Source: an uncultured Bacteroides sp. (GTDB taxonomy: Bacteria; Bacteroidota; Bacteroidia; Bacteroidales; UBA932). From it: 64,000 bases of DNA. Numbering within the stretch: the stretch's first letter is position 1; each line of letters starts with the position of its first letter. Positions 1-7,969 of this stretch are shown piece after piece. Location: assembly GCA_945874355.1 (NCBI GenBank), contig CAMCGB010000009.1:1-64000 (forward strand), written 5' to 3'. The position numbers and the translations under genes were made by a program. The notes under the pieces were generated by a model. It saw only the letters and a list, made by a program, of their open reading frames with translations, was not told the origin of the DNA and searched no databases.

Positions 1-70
1 CGGAAGGGGCTCGAACCCTCGACCTCCGGCGTGACAGGCCGGCGTTCTAACCAAACTGAACTACCGCACC
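1..70 (-). tRNA. tRNA-Asp (anticodon GTC), 3' end cut by window edge
   Basis: On the minus strand the sequence folds as a tRNA. The 5' acceptor strand GGTGCGG is followed by TA, a D arm, an anticodon arm with stem CCGGC/GCCGG and loop CTGTCAC (anticodon GTC, Asp), and a T arm with loop TTCGAGC. Only the first three bases of the 3' acceptor strand (CCG) lie in the window; the remaining acceptor bases and discriminator fall beyond position 1. A good promoter lies just upstream, at 98-128. Confidence 0.93.
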
Positions 71-97
71 AAGTGGCGCTTCAATCGGAAGCGGATG

Positions 98-128
98 CAA
101 ATATAAGCATTATTTGTGAAATTGCAAT
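98..128 (-). promoter_or_regulatory. Promoter of tRNA-Asp
   Basis: The minus strand carries TATATTTG (105 to 98), an exact match to the Bacteroidota -7 consensus TAnnTTTG. ATTG (128 to 125), close to the -33 TTTG box, lies 19 nt upstream. The predicted start point is around position 92, about 20 nt before the tRNA. This is the best-formed two-box promoter in the window. Confidence 0.75.
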
Positions 129-213
129 ACATTCGGAAAACAATTTATCGTTTTTTGTGCAATTTACTGTAAAAAGAGTCAGAGGTTTCTCACTTTTGGG
201 CCTCCAGTCATTC

Positions 214-290
214 TCGTGAAATTCACCGAGCGGGTCAATGTGCCCCACAGTGGCCTCAGAGGCAGGTGGGCTCGCTCGGTGAAGTCAAAT
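214..290. repeat. Left half of a palindromic repeat split by the IS3 element
   Basis: Positions 214-227 (TCGTGAAATTCACC) are a perfect 14-bp inverted match to 2030-2043 on the far side of the IS. Closer in, GCTCGGTGAAG (about 274-284) mirrors the CTCACCGAGC beside the right IS end. Joining the flanks and removing one AAT target copy gives nested inverted repeats, so the IS appears to sit in the middle of a palindromic element. No gene is seen between tRNA-Asp and the IS. Confidence 0.65.
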
Positions 291-315
291 TGATGTGAAC
301 CCCAAAGTTTGGACG
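291..315. repeat. IS3 terminal inverted repeat (orfB-side end)
   Basis: Begins TGATGTGAACCCCAAAGTTT and pairs imperfectly with 1942-1966 read on the other strand, which begins TGAACTGCACCCCAAAAGTT. The outermost TG and the CCCCAAA core are shared. Confidence 0.8.
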
Positions 316-484
316 GTTTTACCTTACATGTTTTGACGATTATCCGTCCTATTTTTTGAACTGCAATTCAAATATAACTATATTTTTTAGAGTTCCCAAG
401 CAACGGCCACAGCGAGGAGAGCCCTCCATAGCTCCCCGCAGCTGTGGCCGTAGCAGCCGGAGACCGTATATTCCGGCTGCGGTG

Positions 485-1387
485 CTAGTTTGTACATACT
501 TGAGCCTCCTCATATTTCTTTCTGTACTGAAGAGGACTTTTTCCTCCCAATTTACTCTTGATACGCTGCTCGTTATAGTACTTTATATATTTATGTACTT
601 CTATTTCGAACTCTTCAATCGATTTGAAGTCTCGAAGATATAACAATTCGGACTTCAACAATCCAAAGAAGTTCTCCATTACTGAGTTGTCCAAACAGTT
701 GCCTTTCCTTGACATACTCTGCTTGATATGATTGTCTTCCAATATCTTCTGATATGTTTTATGTTGGTATTGCCAACCCTGGTCTGAGTGTAGCGTAGCG
801 CCTTCCTCTATGTCTTTATGACTTACCAACTCACGTTCCATATCAAGAACCATATCCAGAACCGGACGTTCGCACAGAGTGTAGCATACTATCTCACCGT
901 TGAACAGGTCAAGCACTGGAGAGAGGTACCGTTTCTCGCCAAACAATGAGAACTCGGTAACATCTGTAACCAGTTTATATAAAGGTTTGTCGCTCTGGAA
1001 ATTACGATTGAGAAGATTCGGCGCAATTTTGCCCTGCTCACCCTTGTAGGAGCGATACTTTTTTATCCTGACCTTACAACATATATCTGATTCCTTCATA
1101 AGTTTGCTGACGGTCTTGTGGTTTATTGTATAACCGCGGTTATGCATCTCATCGGTTATTCGACGATATCCATAGCGACCTTGATTCTCATTGTAAATGT
1201 TCTTTATCTCCTCTTTCTCTTTGGACCATTTATCTTTTTCGGGCTTACTTGCGTAATAATAGAAAGTTGAACGGGGTAAGCCTGCAATGCTCAGTAGGCG
1301 ATTAAGTCCATACTTCGGCCTTAGTCCTTGGATTATTTGCGTCGCATCGCTTGACGCCGATCCCTCTCCCGGTCTAAGGCCTCTAAT
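485..1387 (-). CDS. IS3-family transposase OrfB (DDE integrase core), made by -1 frameshift from OrfA
   Basis: This is the catalytic half of the IS3 transposase. The frame is open from the slippery site at 1387-1393 to the stop at 485 (300 codons). The first in-frame ATG is at 1147, so a native start there would lose the N-terminal region. The integrase triad is visible as Asp in TDVTEF, Asp in LHSDQGWQY and Glu in NSVMENFFGLLKSE. Before it lies the usual YGYRRIT motif, and near the N-terminus GLNRLLSIAGLPRSTFYYY, as in IS150-group elements. Translation most likely gives an OrfAB fusion that carries out strand transfer; OrfA alone would bind the ends. Confidence 0.88.
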   Translation of the reverse strand: MRGLRPGEGSASSDATQIIQGLRPKYGLNRLLSIAGLPRSTFYYYASKPEKDKWSKEKEEIKNIYNENQGRYGYRRITDEMHNRGYTINHKTVSKLMKESDICCKVRIKKYRSYKGEQGKIAPNLLNRNFQSDKPLYKLVTDVTEFSLFGEKRYLSPVLDLFNGEIVCYTLCERPVLDMVLDMERELVSHKDIEEGATLHSDQGWQYQHKTYQKILEDNHIKQSMSRKGNCLDNSVMENFFGLLKSELLYLRDFKSIEEFEIEVHKYIKYYNEQRIKSKLGGKSPLQYRKKYEEAQVCTN

Positions 1388-1926
1388 TTTTTTAGGAATT
1401 CAATCTCCGCTTCTCTGTCTAACAACAGCTCACATAAGGCATCCTTGTCCATTTCGCGGAGATTTTTCTTGCGTTCTTCTAATTTCTGTGTCTGCTCATC
1501 ATTCATTGTTTTATCCTTTTCTGGCGGTTGTTTTTGGGGAATTATATTATTCGCATCTCCATAACCCCTATAACCTCTACAGCCTCTGCTCATTGCAAAT
1601 TTATCACCTTTCTTGTATTGTTCGTATTGTTCCAGCCATTCTTTCAATACATTTTCTCGTATACCATGCTTTATGCATAGGTCCTCCTTACTGATACTAC
1701 CACTCTCATATTCAATCAGTATACTAAATTTATCAGACTCCGTAAACTTATGTAGAGGTCTATCTTCCAAACCCTTATATCCTTGGTGATCATACCTGTA
1801 TATAAACTGTCTCAAAGTTCGTGTATCCATTCCATATTTCCGACCTGTAGACCATACAGAACATCCATTTTTGACTTCCATTACCGCTGCATACCGCTCC
1901 TCAATAGTTGCTATTCTTCGTGACAT
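1333..1926 (-). CDS. IS3-family OrfA, helix-turn-helix DNA-binding protein
   Basis: A 197-residue protein with two helix-turn-helix-like segments. One is near residues 10-45 (ERYAAVMEVKNGCSVWSTGRKYGMD), the other around 70-100 (EYESGSISKEDLCIKHGIRENVLKEWLEQYEQ). The C-terminal 60 residues form a charged, probably coiled-coil, region (EERKKNLREMDKDALCELL onward) resembling the leucine-zipper region of IS3 OrfA proteins. It stops at 1333, overlapping the OrfB frame by about 55 bp. It would recognise the IS ends and supply the N-terminus of the OrfAB fusion. It is longer than the common 90-100 residue OrfA, as in IS150-type elements. Confidence 0.85.
   Translation of the reverse strand: MSRRIATIEERYAAVMEVKNGCSVWSTGRKYGMDTRTLRQFIYRYDHQGYKGLEDRPLHKFTESDKFSILIEYESGSISKEDLCIKHGIRENVLKEWLEQYEQYKKGDKFAMSRGCRGYRGYGDANNIIPQKQPPEKDKTMNDEQTQKLEERKKNLREMDKDALCELLLDREAEIEFLKKLEALDRERDRRQAMRRK
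1387..1393 (-). promoter_or_regulatory. Programmed -1 frameshift heptamer A_AAA_AAA
   Basis: In the OrfA frame the minus strand reads CTA AAA AAA TTA, placing a seven-A run exactly in X_XXY_YYZ phase. Slipping back one base continues as ATT AGA GGC CTT and runs without a stop into the OrfB frame at CAA ATA ATC CAA. This is the standard way IS3 elements make OrfAB. No stimulatory structure was identified. Confidence 0.75.
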
Positions 1927-1941
1927 TTTGTTTGATTTTTA

Positions 1942-1966
1942 TGTCCAACTTTTGGGGTGCAGTTCA
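1942..1966. repeat. IS3 terminal inverted repeat (orfA-side end)
   Basis: On the minus strand it begins TGAACTGCACCCCAAAAGTT. It lies 15 bp upstream of the OrfA start and is followed by the AAT target duplication at 1967-1969. Confidence 0.8.
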
Positions 1967-2043
1967 AATTGTCCTCACCGAGCGGATTTCTATCGCTAAC
2001 TTATTGATTATCAACAATAGCGGTCGCGGGGTGAATTTCACGA
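1967..2043. repeat. Dispersed palindromic repeat, right half (second copy at 54484-54563)
   Basis: The segment runs from AATTGTCCTCACCGAGCGG to GGTGAATTTCACGA. It matches 54484-54563 in the same orientation over about 77 bp with around ten differences. Both copies abut an IS3 end at exactly the same base. No coding potential is seen. Confidence 0.75.
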
Positions 2044-2047
2044 AGGG

Positions 2048-2167
2048 AGGCAGCTACAGAAGCAGGAGGCTGCCCGTTCCGAATGGGACTTTGCAAGCGC
2101 AATACGAGCCATCGGCGAGCTAAAGCGGTCCCTGAGGGACGGTACGGCCGACTACGGCGGCTGCCTT
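2048..2167. repeat. REP-like palindromic element (second copy at 54777-54867)
   Basis: The element has outer arms AGGCAGC/GGCTGCCT and an inner core that starts GGGACTTTGCAAGCGCAA near 2085 and ends GCGGTCCCTGAG near 2136. The GGGAC and GTCCC ends can pair. The core is almost identical to the one at 54800-54850, while the outer arms differ. That pattern suits a conserved mobile or structured module within variable stems. Confidence 0.65.
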
Positions 2168-2210
2168 AGTGGTTAGGAAACAGATTTCTCCACGCGGCCT
2201 TCGGCCTTGG

Positions 2211-2310
2211 TCGAAATGACAAGGGTAAGGCGCTCCCTCGAAATGACAAAGGGAAGGCTCCCTCGAAATGACAAGGGTAAGGCGGTCGTGCGAAATGACA
2301 AAAGCATGGC
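2211..2310. repeat. Short tandem repeat, TCGAAATGACAA.GG unit of about 26 bp
   Basis: Four consecutive units begin at 2211, 2238, 2263 and 2290. Each starts TCGAAATGACAA (the last lacks the leading T), followed by GGGTAAGG or GGGAAGG-like sequence. Just before them lies TTTCTCCACGCGGCCTTCGG. Related motifs occur at 54615-54760. Together with the preceding repeats this fills the gap between the IS and infB; no gene is seen. Confidence 0.7.
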
Positions 2311-2321
2311 AGATTAAAAGC

Positions 2322-2360
2322 AAAACGGCCGGTCGCCCCAAGGGGCAGCCGGCCGTTTTA
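2322..2360. terminator. Intrinsic terminator downstream of infB
   Basis: A GC-rich hairpin, AAAACGGCCGG/CCGGCCGTTTT with inner GCCCC/GGGGC, lies 19 bp beyond the infB stop. Read on the minus strand it ends in TTTTGCTTTT. The symmetry would also allow it to act on plus-strand transcripts leaving the repeat region. Confidence 0.85.
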
Positions 2361-2378
2361 TCATATAAGGGAACTTGA

Positions 2379-5231
2379 CTACAGAGTCCTCTTGATTTCC
2401 ACAATCTGGAAGGCCTCTATAACATCGCCCTCCTTGATATCGTTATATCCGGCGATGGACATTCCACACTCCTTCCCTGCAGTCACCTCCTTGACAGTGT
2501 CCTTGCCTACCTGGAGCGAAGCAAGCTCACCGGTATAGACTACAATACCGTCGCGGATAAGACGCACCTTCGACTTCTGCACCATTTTGCCGTCGCGGAT
2601 AAGACAACCTGCAATGGTACCCACCTTGCTGATGCGGAAAGTCTGCTTGACCTCGGCCGTAGCGATGACTTCCTCCTTCTTCTCAGGCTCGAGCATACCC
2701 TCGATACCGTCCTTCACCTCATTGATACAATCGTAGATGACAGAGTAAAGACGGATTTCTATACCCTCGCGGTCGGCAGCCTTGCGGGCCTCCACGCTGG
2801 GGCGCACCTGGAATCCGATGATAACAGCATCAGAAGCCTCGGCGAGAAGCACATCAGACTCGGAGATGCCTCCGACAGCCTTGTGAATCACATTGACCTT
2901 AACCTCCTCTGTAGAAAGCTTGATGAGCGAGTCGGACAGAGCCTCCACGGATCCGTCCACATCACCCTTGACGATAACATTGAGTTCCTTGAAGTTGCCG
3001 ATGGCAATACGCCTTCCTATCTCCTCGAGGGTCATATGCTTCTGGGTCTTGATGCCCTGGATGCGGAGCAGCTGCTCACGCTTGTTGGCTATGCTCTTGG
3101 CCTCCCTTTCGTCTGCGAGTACATTGAACTTCTCGCCGGCTGCGGGAGCTCCGTTGAGACCGAGCACGGACACAGGAGTCGAAGGACCGGCCTTGTCGAC
3201 CTTCACGCCTCTCTCGTTGAACATTGACTTGACCCTGCCGTAGTAGCTTCCGCACAGAATCACGTCTCCCGTCTTGAGGGTACCCTCCTGCACCAGCACG
3301 GTGGCAAGATATCCCCTACCCTTGTCGAGCGACGACTCGATTACAGCACCGAGGGCAAGCTTGTCGGGATTGGCCTTCAGCTCAAGAATATCAGTTTCCA
3401 GCAGCACCTTCTCGAGAAGCTTGTCCACATTCAGACCCTTCTTCGCAGAAATCTCCTGGCACTGGTACTTTCCTCCCCAGTCCTCAACTAGAATATTCAT
3501 CTCCGAAAGCTGGCGACGAATCTTCTCAGGATCAGCGCCTGGCTTATCTATCTTATTGATAGCAAATACCATAGGCACATTGGCAGCCTGGGCGTGGTTG
3601 ATAGCCTCAATGGTCTGGGGCATCACGGCGTCATCGGCAGCCACTATGATGATGGCAAGGTCGGTGAGCTGGGCACCACGGGCACGCATAGCCGTGAAAG
3701 CCTCGTGACCGGGAGTATCGAGGAAGGTGATGTGCCTTCCGTCAGGCATCTCGACATTATAGGCACCGATGTGCTGGGTAATTCCTCCGGCCTCACCCGC
3801 AATGACATTCGATTTGCGGATATAGTCCAGGAGCGAAGTCTTACCGTGGTCCACGTGACCCATCACGGTGATGATGGGCGGACGGGGCTGAAGGTCCTCC
3901 GGACGGTCAACCTGCTCGTTGCTGCTTATCTTCTCGGAGATGTCAGCGGTAACGAACTCGACGGTATAACCGAACTCCTCGGCTACAAGCACCAGAGTCT
4001 CGGCATCGAGCCTCTGATTGATGGACACCATCAGACCCAGGCTCATGCAGGCACCGATAACCTTCACTACAGGAGTATTGTTCATAAGGGTCGCAAGGTC
4101 ATTCACCGTAACGAACTCGGTGACCTTGAGAACCTTCTTCTCTGCTGCGGCCTCAAGCATCTCCTCCTGGGTACGCTGGGCCGAAGCCTCTCTCTTCTCC
4201 TTGCGGTATTTGGCTCCGAAGTTGTTCTTCTTGCCCTCGTTCATCTTGGCATAGGTCTCCTTGACCTGCTTCTGGATCTCCTTCTGCAGGCTCTCCTGTT
4301 CGGCTTCGGTCAGTGCCGGCTTGAACTTGTCGCGGTCGCGACGGCGTGACTTCGAAGAAGATGAGTCCTTCTGCTGGCCCTGCTGCTGATTTCCTCCGCC
4401 CTTCTTGTCCTTCTTCTGATTCTTGTCAGCGTGCTCTCCGGCCTTGGACACGTCAACCTTCTGGGTGCCCTTATTGATTCTCTCCCTCTTCTTGGAAGGC
4501 TTGCGGTCGAACTGGCTCAGGTCAATCTTTCCGACAACCTTAAGCTGAATTCCTCCCTCCGGATTCTTCTCCTCCTTCTTCCCATCGCTTTCCTTTGGAG
4601 CCTCGCTCCTGGCGGCAGGCTCTTCCTTAATCACCTCCGGCTCCGCTTTTTCAACACTCTCGCCCTCAGGCTCACCGGGCTCCTGATCGGGAGTCGCGCT
4701 CTCTTCTTCAGGCTCATCCGCAGGCTCCTGCGAAACGGCTTGCTGAACTTCTTCAGGCTCAGGCTGCACGGGAGTCTCAGTCTCCTGAGGCTTCTGAGGC
4801 TCTACAGTCCCGGCTTCCTCCACCTCCGGCTCCTGAACCGGGGCTTCGGGCTCCACAAGCTCCTCCTTCTTCGGCTCAGGGACTATCTCCTCTTCCTTTA
4901 CCGGAGCGGGAGTCTCCTTCTTGACATTGATGAAAGTGTTGCTCTTGATAATAGTCTCGTGCTCGGGTTCGAAGTCTTCATCCTCTTCCTGACGGGGCTG
5001 CTTGCGGCCTTTTTCAATGATTTCAGAAATCTTGATGTCCACCTTGTCGGCAGCCTGCTTGAGTTCCAGATCCTTTCCGAACTGTCGTGAAATTATCCCG
5101 AGATATTCGTCCGAAATCTTGGCATTGGGGTTCAAATCAACCTCAACGCCTTGATTTCTAAGGAAGTTCACCAGGTCATCCAACCCGATGTTGTATTGTC
5201 TTATTATCTTGTTTAATCTTATTTCCGCCAT
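2379..5231 (-). CDS. infB: Translation initiation factor IF-2
   Basis: This GTPase delivers initiator fMet-tRNA to the 30S subunit. The 950 residues contain an N-terminal IF2_N-like segment ([20 protein letters not shown]), then a long low-complexity linker rich in Glu and Pro (about residues 85-215) and Lys/Gln/Ser (about 220-340). The GTPase domain follows from about 455: G1 [28 protein letters not shown] and SAKKG. The C-terminal beta-barrel domains complete it. Its length suits Bacteroidota IF-2, which carry long linkers. It is the last gene of rimP-nusA-infB, 23 bp after nusA, and is followed by a strong terminator. Confidence 0.98.
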   Translation of the reverse strand: MAEIRLNKIIRQYNIGLDDLVNFLRNQGVEVDLNPNAKISDEYLGIISRQFGKDLELKQAADKVDIKISEIIEKGRKQPRQEEDEDFEPEHETIIKSNTFINVKKETPAPVKEEEIVPEPKKEELVEPEAPVQEPEVEEAGTVEPQKPQETETPVQPEPEEVQQAVSQEPADEPEEESATPDQEPGEPEGESVEKAEPEVIKEEPAARSEAPKESDGKKEEKNPEGGIQLKVVGKIDLSQFDRKPSKKRERINKGTQKVDVSKAGEHADKNQKKDKKGGGNQQQGQQKDSSSSKSRRRDRDKFKPALTEAEQESLQKEIQKQVKETYAKMNEGKKNNFGAKYRKEKREASAQRTQEEMLEAAAEKKVLKVTEFVTVNDLATLMNNTPVVKVIGACMSLGLMVSINQRLDAETLVLVAEEFGYTVEFVTADISEKISSNEQVDRPEDLQPRPPIITVMGHVDHGKTSLLDYIRKSNVIAGEAGGITQHIGAYNVEMPDGRHITFLDTPGHEAFTAMRARGAQLTDLAIIIVAADDAVMPQTIEAINHAQAANVPMVFAINKIDKPGADPEKIRRQLSEMNILVEDWGGKYQCQEISAKKGLNVDKLLEKVLLETDILELKANPDKLALGAVIESSLDKGRGYLATVLVQEGTLKTGDVILCGSYYGRVKSMFNERGVKVDKAGPSTPVSVLGLNGAPAAGEKFNVLADEREAKSIANKREQLLRIQGIKTQKHMTLEEIGRRIAIGNFKELNVIVKGDVDGSVEALSDSLIKLSTEEVKVNVIHKAVGGISESDVLLAEASDAVIIGFQVRPSVEARKAADREGIEIRLYSVIYDCINEVKDGIEGMLEPEKKEEVIATAEVKQTFRISKVGTIAGCLIRDGKMVQKSKVRLIRDGIVVYTGELASLQVGKDTVKEVTAGKECGMSIAGYNDIKEGDVIEAFQIVEIKRTL

Positions 5232-5254
5232 TATTTATTCCTCAACTTGAGTGG

Positions 5255-6523
5255 TTAATCTTCAAATTCAGCCTTAAGGATCCTGAATATCTCCTCTACG
5301 GTCTCATCCTCGAGGTCAGCCCTCTTGGCAATATCCTCCTGGGAGAAGGCGAGCACGCTCTTGGCGGTATCGCATCCTATTGACTCGAGACGGTCGATTA
5401 CCCACTGGTCGATAACATCGGAGAACTCGCTGAGCAGTACATCCTCCTCATCGTCATCCTCACCCTTGGGAAGCTCCCTGTAGACTTCGATATCCCTTCC
5501 GACCAGCTTTCCGGCAAGTTCGATGTTCACACCCTTGCGGCCGATACCCTTGCTGACCTGGTCGGGCTGCATAAACACCTTGACCTTGTCGTCAGGATTC
5601 TCACCCATCTCGATGTAAGACACGATTCCGGGATTGAGTGCCCTCTGGATAAGGAGCTTGGGATTCTGGGACCACTGGATGACATCGATATTCTCGTTCC
5701 TGAGCTCACGGACGATACCTAGGATTCTGCCGCCCTTCACGCCTATGCAGGCTCCGATCGGGTCAATCCTGTCGTCGTAAGACTCGACGGCCACCTTGGC
5801 TCTCTCACCGGGCACGCGGACTACCTTCTTGACAGTGATGAGTCCGTCTGCAATCTCGGGAACCTCCTGCTCGAAGAGCCTCTCGAGGAACTCGTCGGAA
5901 ACGCGGCTCAGCACGATGTACGGAGTGGTGTTGTTCTTCATCTCCACACTCTTGATGATGGCTTTCACCGAGTCGCCCTTCTTGAACCTTTCGCCGGGAA
6001 TCTGCTCCGACTTCGGGATGTGAAGCTCGTTGCCGTCCTCGTCGAGGATAAGCACCTCCTTGGCCCAGTTCTGGTAAATCTCGCCATAGAAGAGCTCTCC
6101 GACCTTCTCGGAGTACTTCTTGAACACGCCGGCCTTCTCGATGTCCATTATACGGCCCTGAAGGTTCTGGCGTATGTTCAGAATACCGCGGCGTCCGAAA
6201 GCCGAGAGGGGGAAAATCTTCGAATACTGGTCCCCTACCTCATAGTCGTCAGCGTCGCCGCCGTCCTCGCGGATCTGGTCGAGGGTAATCTCGGCATAGG
6301 GATTCTCCACCTCCTCTACCACATCGAAGTTCTGGTAGATTTCACAGGTACCCTTATCGACATTCACGATGACGTCGAAGTTGTCAGCCGAGCCGAAAGT
6401 CTTGGCTATCTGGGTCAGGAAGACGTCTTTGAGGACCTGCATCATCACCGGACGGTCGATGTTCTTCTCCTCCTTGAAGTCTTTGAACGCATCAATCAGC
6501 GTAATTACTTTTTCTTTTTCCAT
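5255..6523 (-). CDS. nusA: Transcription termination/antitermination factor NusA
   Basis: NusA binds RNA polymerase and nascent RNA and affects pausing, termination and rRNA antitermination. The 422 residues include the N-terminal polymerase-binding domain (about 1-125), an S1 domain (about 130-200, GELFYGEIYQNWAKEVLIL), and two KH domains (about 200-345). Motifs in the KH region include GACIGVKGGRI, followed by QWSQNP and KGIGRKGVNIELA. An acidic Asp/Glu stretch then leads to a short helical tail (QEDIAKRADLEDETVEEI). It lies 18 bp after rimP and 23 bp before infB, the standard order. Confidence 0.98.
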   Translation of the reverse strand: MEKEKVITLIDAFKDFKEEKNIDRPVMMQVLKDVFLTQIAKTFGSADNFDVIVNVDKGTCEIYQNFDVVEEVENPYAEITLDQIREDGGDADDYEVGDQYSKIFPLSAFGRRGILNIRQNLQGRIMDIEKAGVFKKYSEKVGELFYGEIYQNWAKEVLILDEDGNELHIPKSEQIPGERFKKGDSVKAIIKSVEMKNNTTPYIVLSRVSDEFLERLFEQEVPEIADGLITVKKVVRVPGERAKVAVESYDDRIDPIGACIGVKGGRILGIVRELRNENIDVIQWSQNPKLLIQRALNPGIVSYIEMGENPDDKVKVFMQPDQVSKGIGRKGVNIELAGKLVGRDIEVYRELPKGEDDDEEDVLLSEFSDVIDQWVIDRLESIGCDTAKSVLAFSQEDIAKRADLEDETVEEIFRILKAEFED

Positions 6524-6541
6524 TTTATATTGTCATTTCTA

Positions 6542-6814
6542 TTATTCGTCAATTTCCCCGAGCAGACGGTCGGCCTCCTCGGAAGACAAGCCTTCGGAGC
6601 CCACGGTCAGAGCATAATCCTCGACATTGCGGTCGAAAGCGGCAAGGATGGCACGGTGCACGCTCTCGCAATCCTGCAGGTCGACACTGCCGCCTTCCTT
6701 CCGGAGCACCAGTTCAAAGACATTGTCATCATCATTGTAAAGAAGTTCGGCGATCTCGCAACCCCTCTGCTTGGCAGCCTCACAGGCCACTTCGGTAAAT
6801 CTGGTTCTGTCCAT
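6542..6814 (-). CDS. rimP: Ribosome maturation factor RimP, N-terminal domain only
   Basis: RimP assists 30S maturation. The start chosen is MDRTRFTEVACEAAKQRGCE; upstream in-frame codons would run into the promoter region and show no family similarity. The 90-residue product matches the RimP N-terminal alpha/beta domain (FELVLRKEGG, DLQDCESVHRAILAAFD, DYALTVGSEGLS). It then stops after a short acidic tail. Family members usually have about 150 residues, with a C-terminal SH3-like domain after the SxGL motif. Here only 18 bp separate the stop from nusA, so the second domain is absent, not merely frameshifted. Position before nusA-infB supports the assignment. Confidence 0.82.
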   Translation of the reverse strand: MDRTRFTEVACEAAKQRGCEIAELLYNDDDNVFELVLRKEGGSVDLQDCESVHRAILAAFDRNVEDYALTVGSEGLSSEEADRLLGEIDE

Positions 6815-6896
6815 AAAAGAATCTTTCGGGCCCCGGGAGGGCCGCTCATTACAACAAAAAAGAAGACCCTTCCGGCCTTCCATCTCTTTCACACTG

Positions 6897-6904
6897 CAAA
6901 TATA
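6897..6904 (-). promoter_or_regulatory. -7 box of the rimP-nusA-infB operon
   Basis: The minus strand reads TATATTTG, an exact TAnnTTTG match, about 83 bp upstream of the rimP start. No convincing -33 box was found. On the plus strand TATATTCG near 6917-6924 could serve the divergent lipoprotein gene. Confidence 0.5.
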
Positions 6905-6955
6905 GTAAAAAAATCGTATATTCGCAGAACAATTACAAGTAAACCACAAGTTTGT

Positions 6956-7357
6956 ATGAAACATCGCATATTACTTCGCATCTGTCTGCTCTTCACCCTT
7001 ATCCTGGGCGCCACTGGCTGCCTGCTCGACCAGGAGCTTGATTTCTCGTTCCCCTATGTGCTTCAGTACGAGCTCAGTTCAGAAGAGACCGAAGCTGCCG
7101 TAAAAGAGTACTTCAAGAGCAAAATCGACTTCGACAATCCTTTCACCTACACTGGCTACAGGTCCGATGCAGTAAAGCTCGCTAACGAGCAGATGCTCAA
7201 GGACTGCGAGGCGCTGAGCGAGGATGAGATTTACGCAATACTTGAAGAAGGGGACGCAGTGCTGCTGGCGATGTACATCAGCTGCACCGACACCTATATG
7301 CCCATCAGCGGCATCCAATGGATAAAGCACGACGAAAAGCAGGAGCCGGTAGAGTAG
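6956..7357 (+). CDS. Small lipoprotein of unknown function
   Basis: The 133-residue protein has a signal peptide ending in a lipobox (LILGATGC, predicted lipidated Cys near residue 22), so it is probably anchored in the outer membrane or facing the periplasm. The mature part is acidic and helical, with no family I recognise. Residues include YFKSKIDFDNPFTYTGY and SEDEIYAILEEGDAVLLAMY. The ATG at 6956 is chosen because it directly precedes the signal peptide; a longer upstream frame runs antisense through rimP and is rejected. It is divergent from rimP and convergent with the WbqC-like gene, with four bases between. Confidence 0.75.
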   Translation: MKHRILLRICLLFTLILGATGCLLDQELDFSFPYVLQYELSSEETEAAVKEYFKSKIDFDNPFTYTGYRSDAVKLANEQMLKDCEALSEDEIYAILEEGDAVLLAMYISCTDTYMPISGIQWIKHDEKQEPVE

Positions 7358-7361
7358 CCCG

Positions 7362-7955
7362 CTACCTTATCAGATCCACAGCTCCGGGCCCTTCGTTGAA
7401 CAGCAGATCCATCACCGAGAGTGAGGGCCGGAATCCGAATTTATCCTCAAAGACCTGATAGTAAGGCCTGACGGCAAGCTCTTTAAGCAGCTCTCCGCCG
7501 GGCCTTTTAGGATGTATATCCAGCGCGTCGCCCGTGTAGGAAAGGGTCTCGAGTATGGTGGTGTTCAGGCCCATCTTGCGCATAAAGAAGCGGATTATCT
7601 GCATATCCAGCTCCCATAGCGTGCGCGGACGCGAATTCATCAGGGCATAAAGTTCATCCCGATAATAATCGTAGTATGCGGAACTACGGTAGGCCGTGTC
7701 TATGCTCCTCAGAGTCTTTGCCACCCAGGGAGTGGAATAATCCACCTCTACTTCCTTGATGGGTATGGAAATGCCTGAGGCAGTATGTTTTATGGGGAAA
7801 GAAAGGGCCTGCACCCCGTTGGGGGAATAGATATGGCAGCGGTTGCGGTACGACTGCTTCTGATAGTTCTCGCAGGCTTCCATATAAACCGAAGAATACC
7901 TTGCAAGCACTGCAAAGTATTCTACCGGTGGAAAATATGATATGGTTAGAGTCAC
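7362..7955 (-). CDS. WbqC-like family protein
   Basis: The 197-residue protein matches the WbqC-like family, common in Bacteroidota and sometimes found with surface polysaccharide genes. Visible family features are the N-terminal SYFPPVEYFAVLARY, the YQKQSYRNRCHIYSPNG segment, LSFPI, and YYDYYRDELYAL further on. The biochemical role of the family is not settled. It follows lpxA by 14 bp, which suggests it is the last gene of the lipid A operon and has a cell-envelope function. Confidence 0.85.
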   Translation of the reverse strand: MTLTISYFPPVEYFAVLARYSSVYMEACENYQKQSYRNRCHIYSPNGVQALSFPIKHTASGISIPIKEVEVDYSTPWVAKTLRSIDTAYRSSAYYDYYRDELYALMNSRPRTLWELDMQIIRFFMRKMGLNTTILETLSYTGDALDIHPKRPGGELLKELAVRPYYQVFEDKFGFRPSLSVMDLLFNEGPGAVDLIR

Positions 7956-7969
7956 TTAGTCTCCGGGAC

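Larger units (their letters stand above)
291..1966 (-). mobile_element. Complete IS3-family insertion sequence
   Basis: The element is 1,676 bp. Its imperfect terminal inverted repeats both begin TGA and share the core CCCCAAA.GTT.GGAC (291-315 and, inverted, 1942-1966). It is flanked by AAT on each side (288-290 and 1967-1969), the 3-bp target duplication expected of IS3 elements. It encodes OrfA and OrfB in the -1 frame arrangement on the minus strand. About 194 bp between the OrfB stop and the 291 end is non-coding and holds two strong hairpins (GCAGCCGGA/TCCGGCTGC and ACGGCCACAGC/GCTGTGGCCGT), which could stop transcription leaving the element. No disrupting mutation is visible, so it is potentially active. 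A second copy of the 194-bp end lies at 54290-54483. Confidence 0.9.

Noticed and set aside
356..643. A 95-codon plus-strand frame at the IS end, partly duplicated near 54.3 kb
   Set aside because: It is antisense to the IS non-coding end and OrfB. The duplicated part reflects DNA repeat identity, not protein conservation.
2048..2310. CRISPR array
   Set aside because: The units are directly adjacent without unique spacers of constant length, and no cas genes are present.
2120..2404. A 94-codon minus-strand frame through the repeats beyond infB
   Set aside because: It reads through the terminator and the tandem repeats. Composition follows the repeat, not a protein.
6020..7357. A 445-codon frame ending in the small lipoprotein
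   Set aside because: Everything before 6956 is antisense to nusA and rimP. The signal peptide begins at the ATG at 6956.
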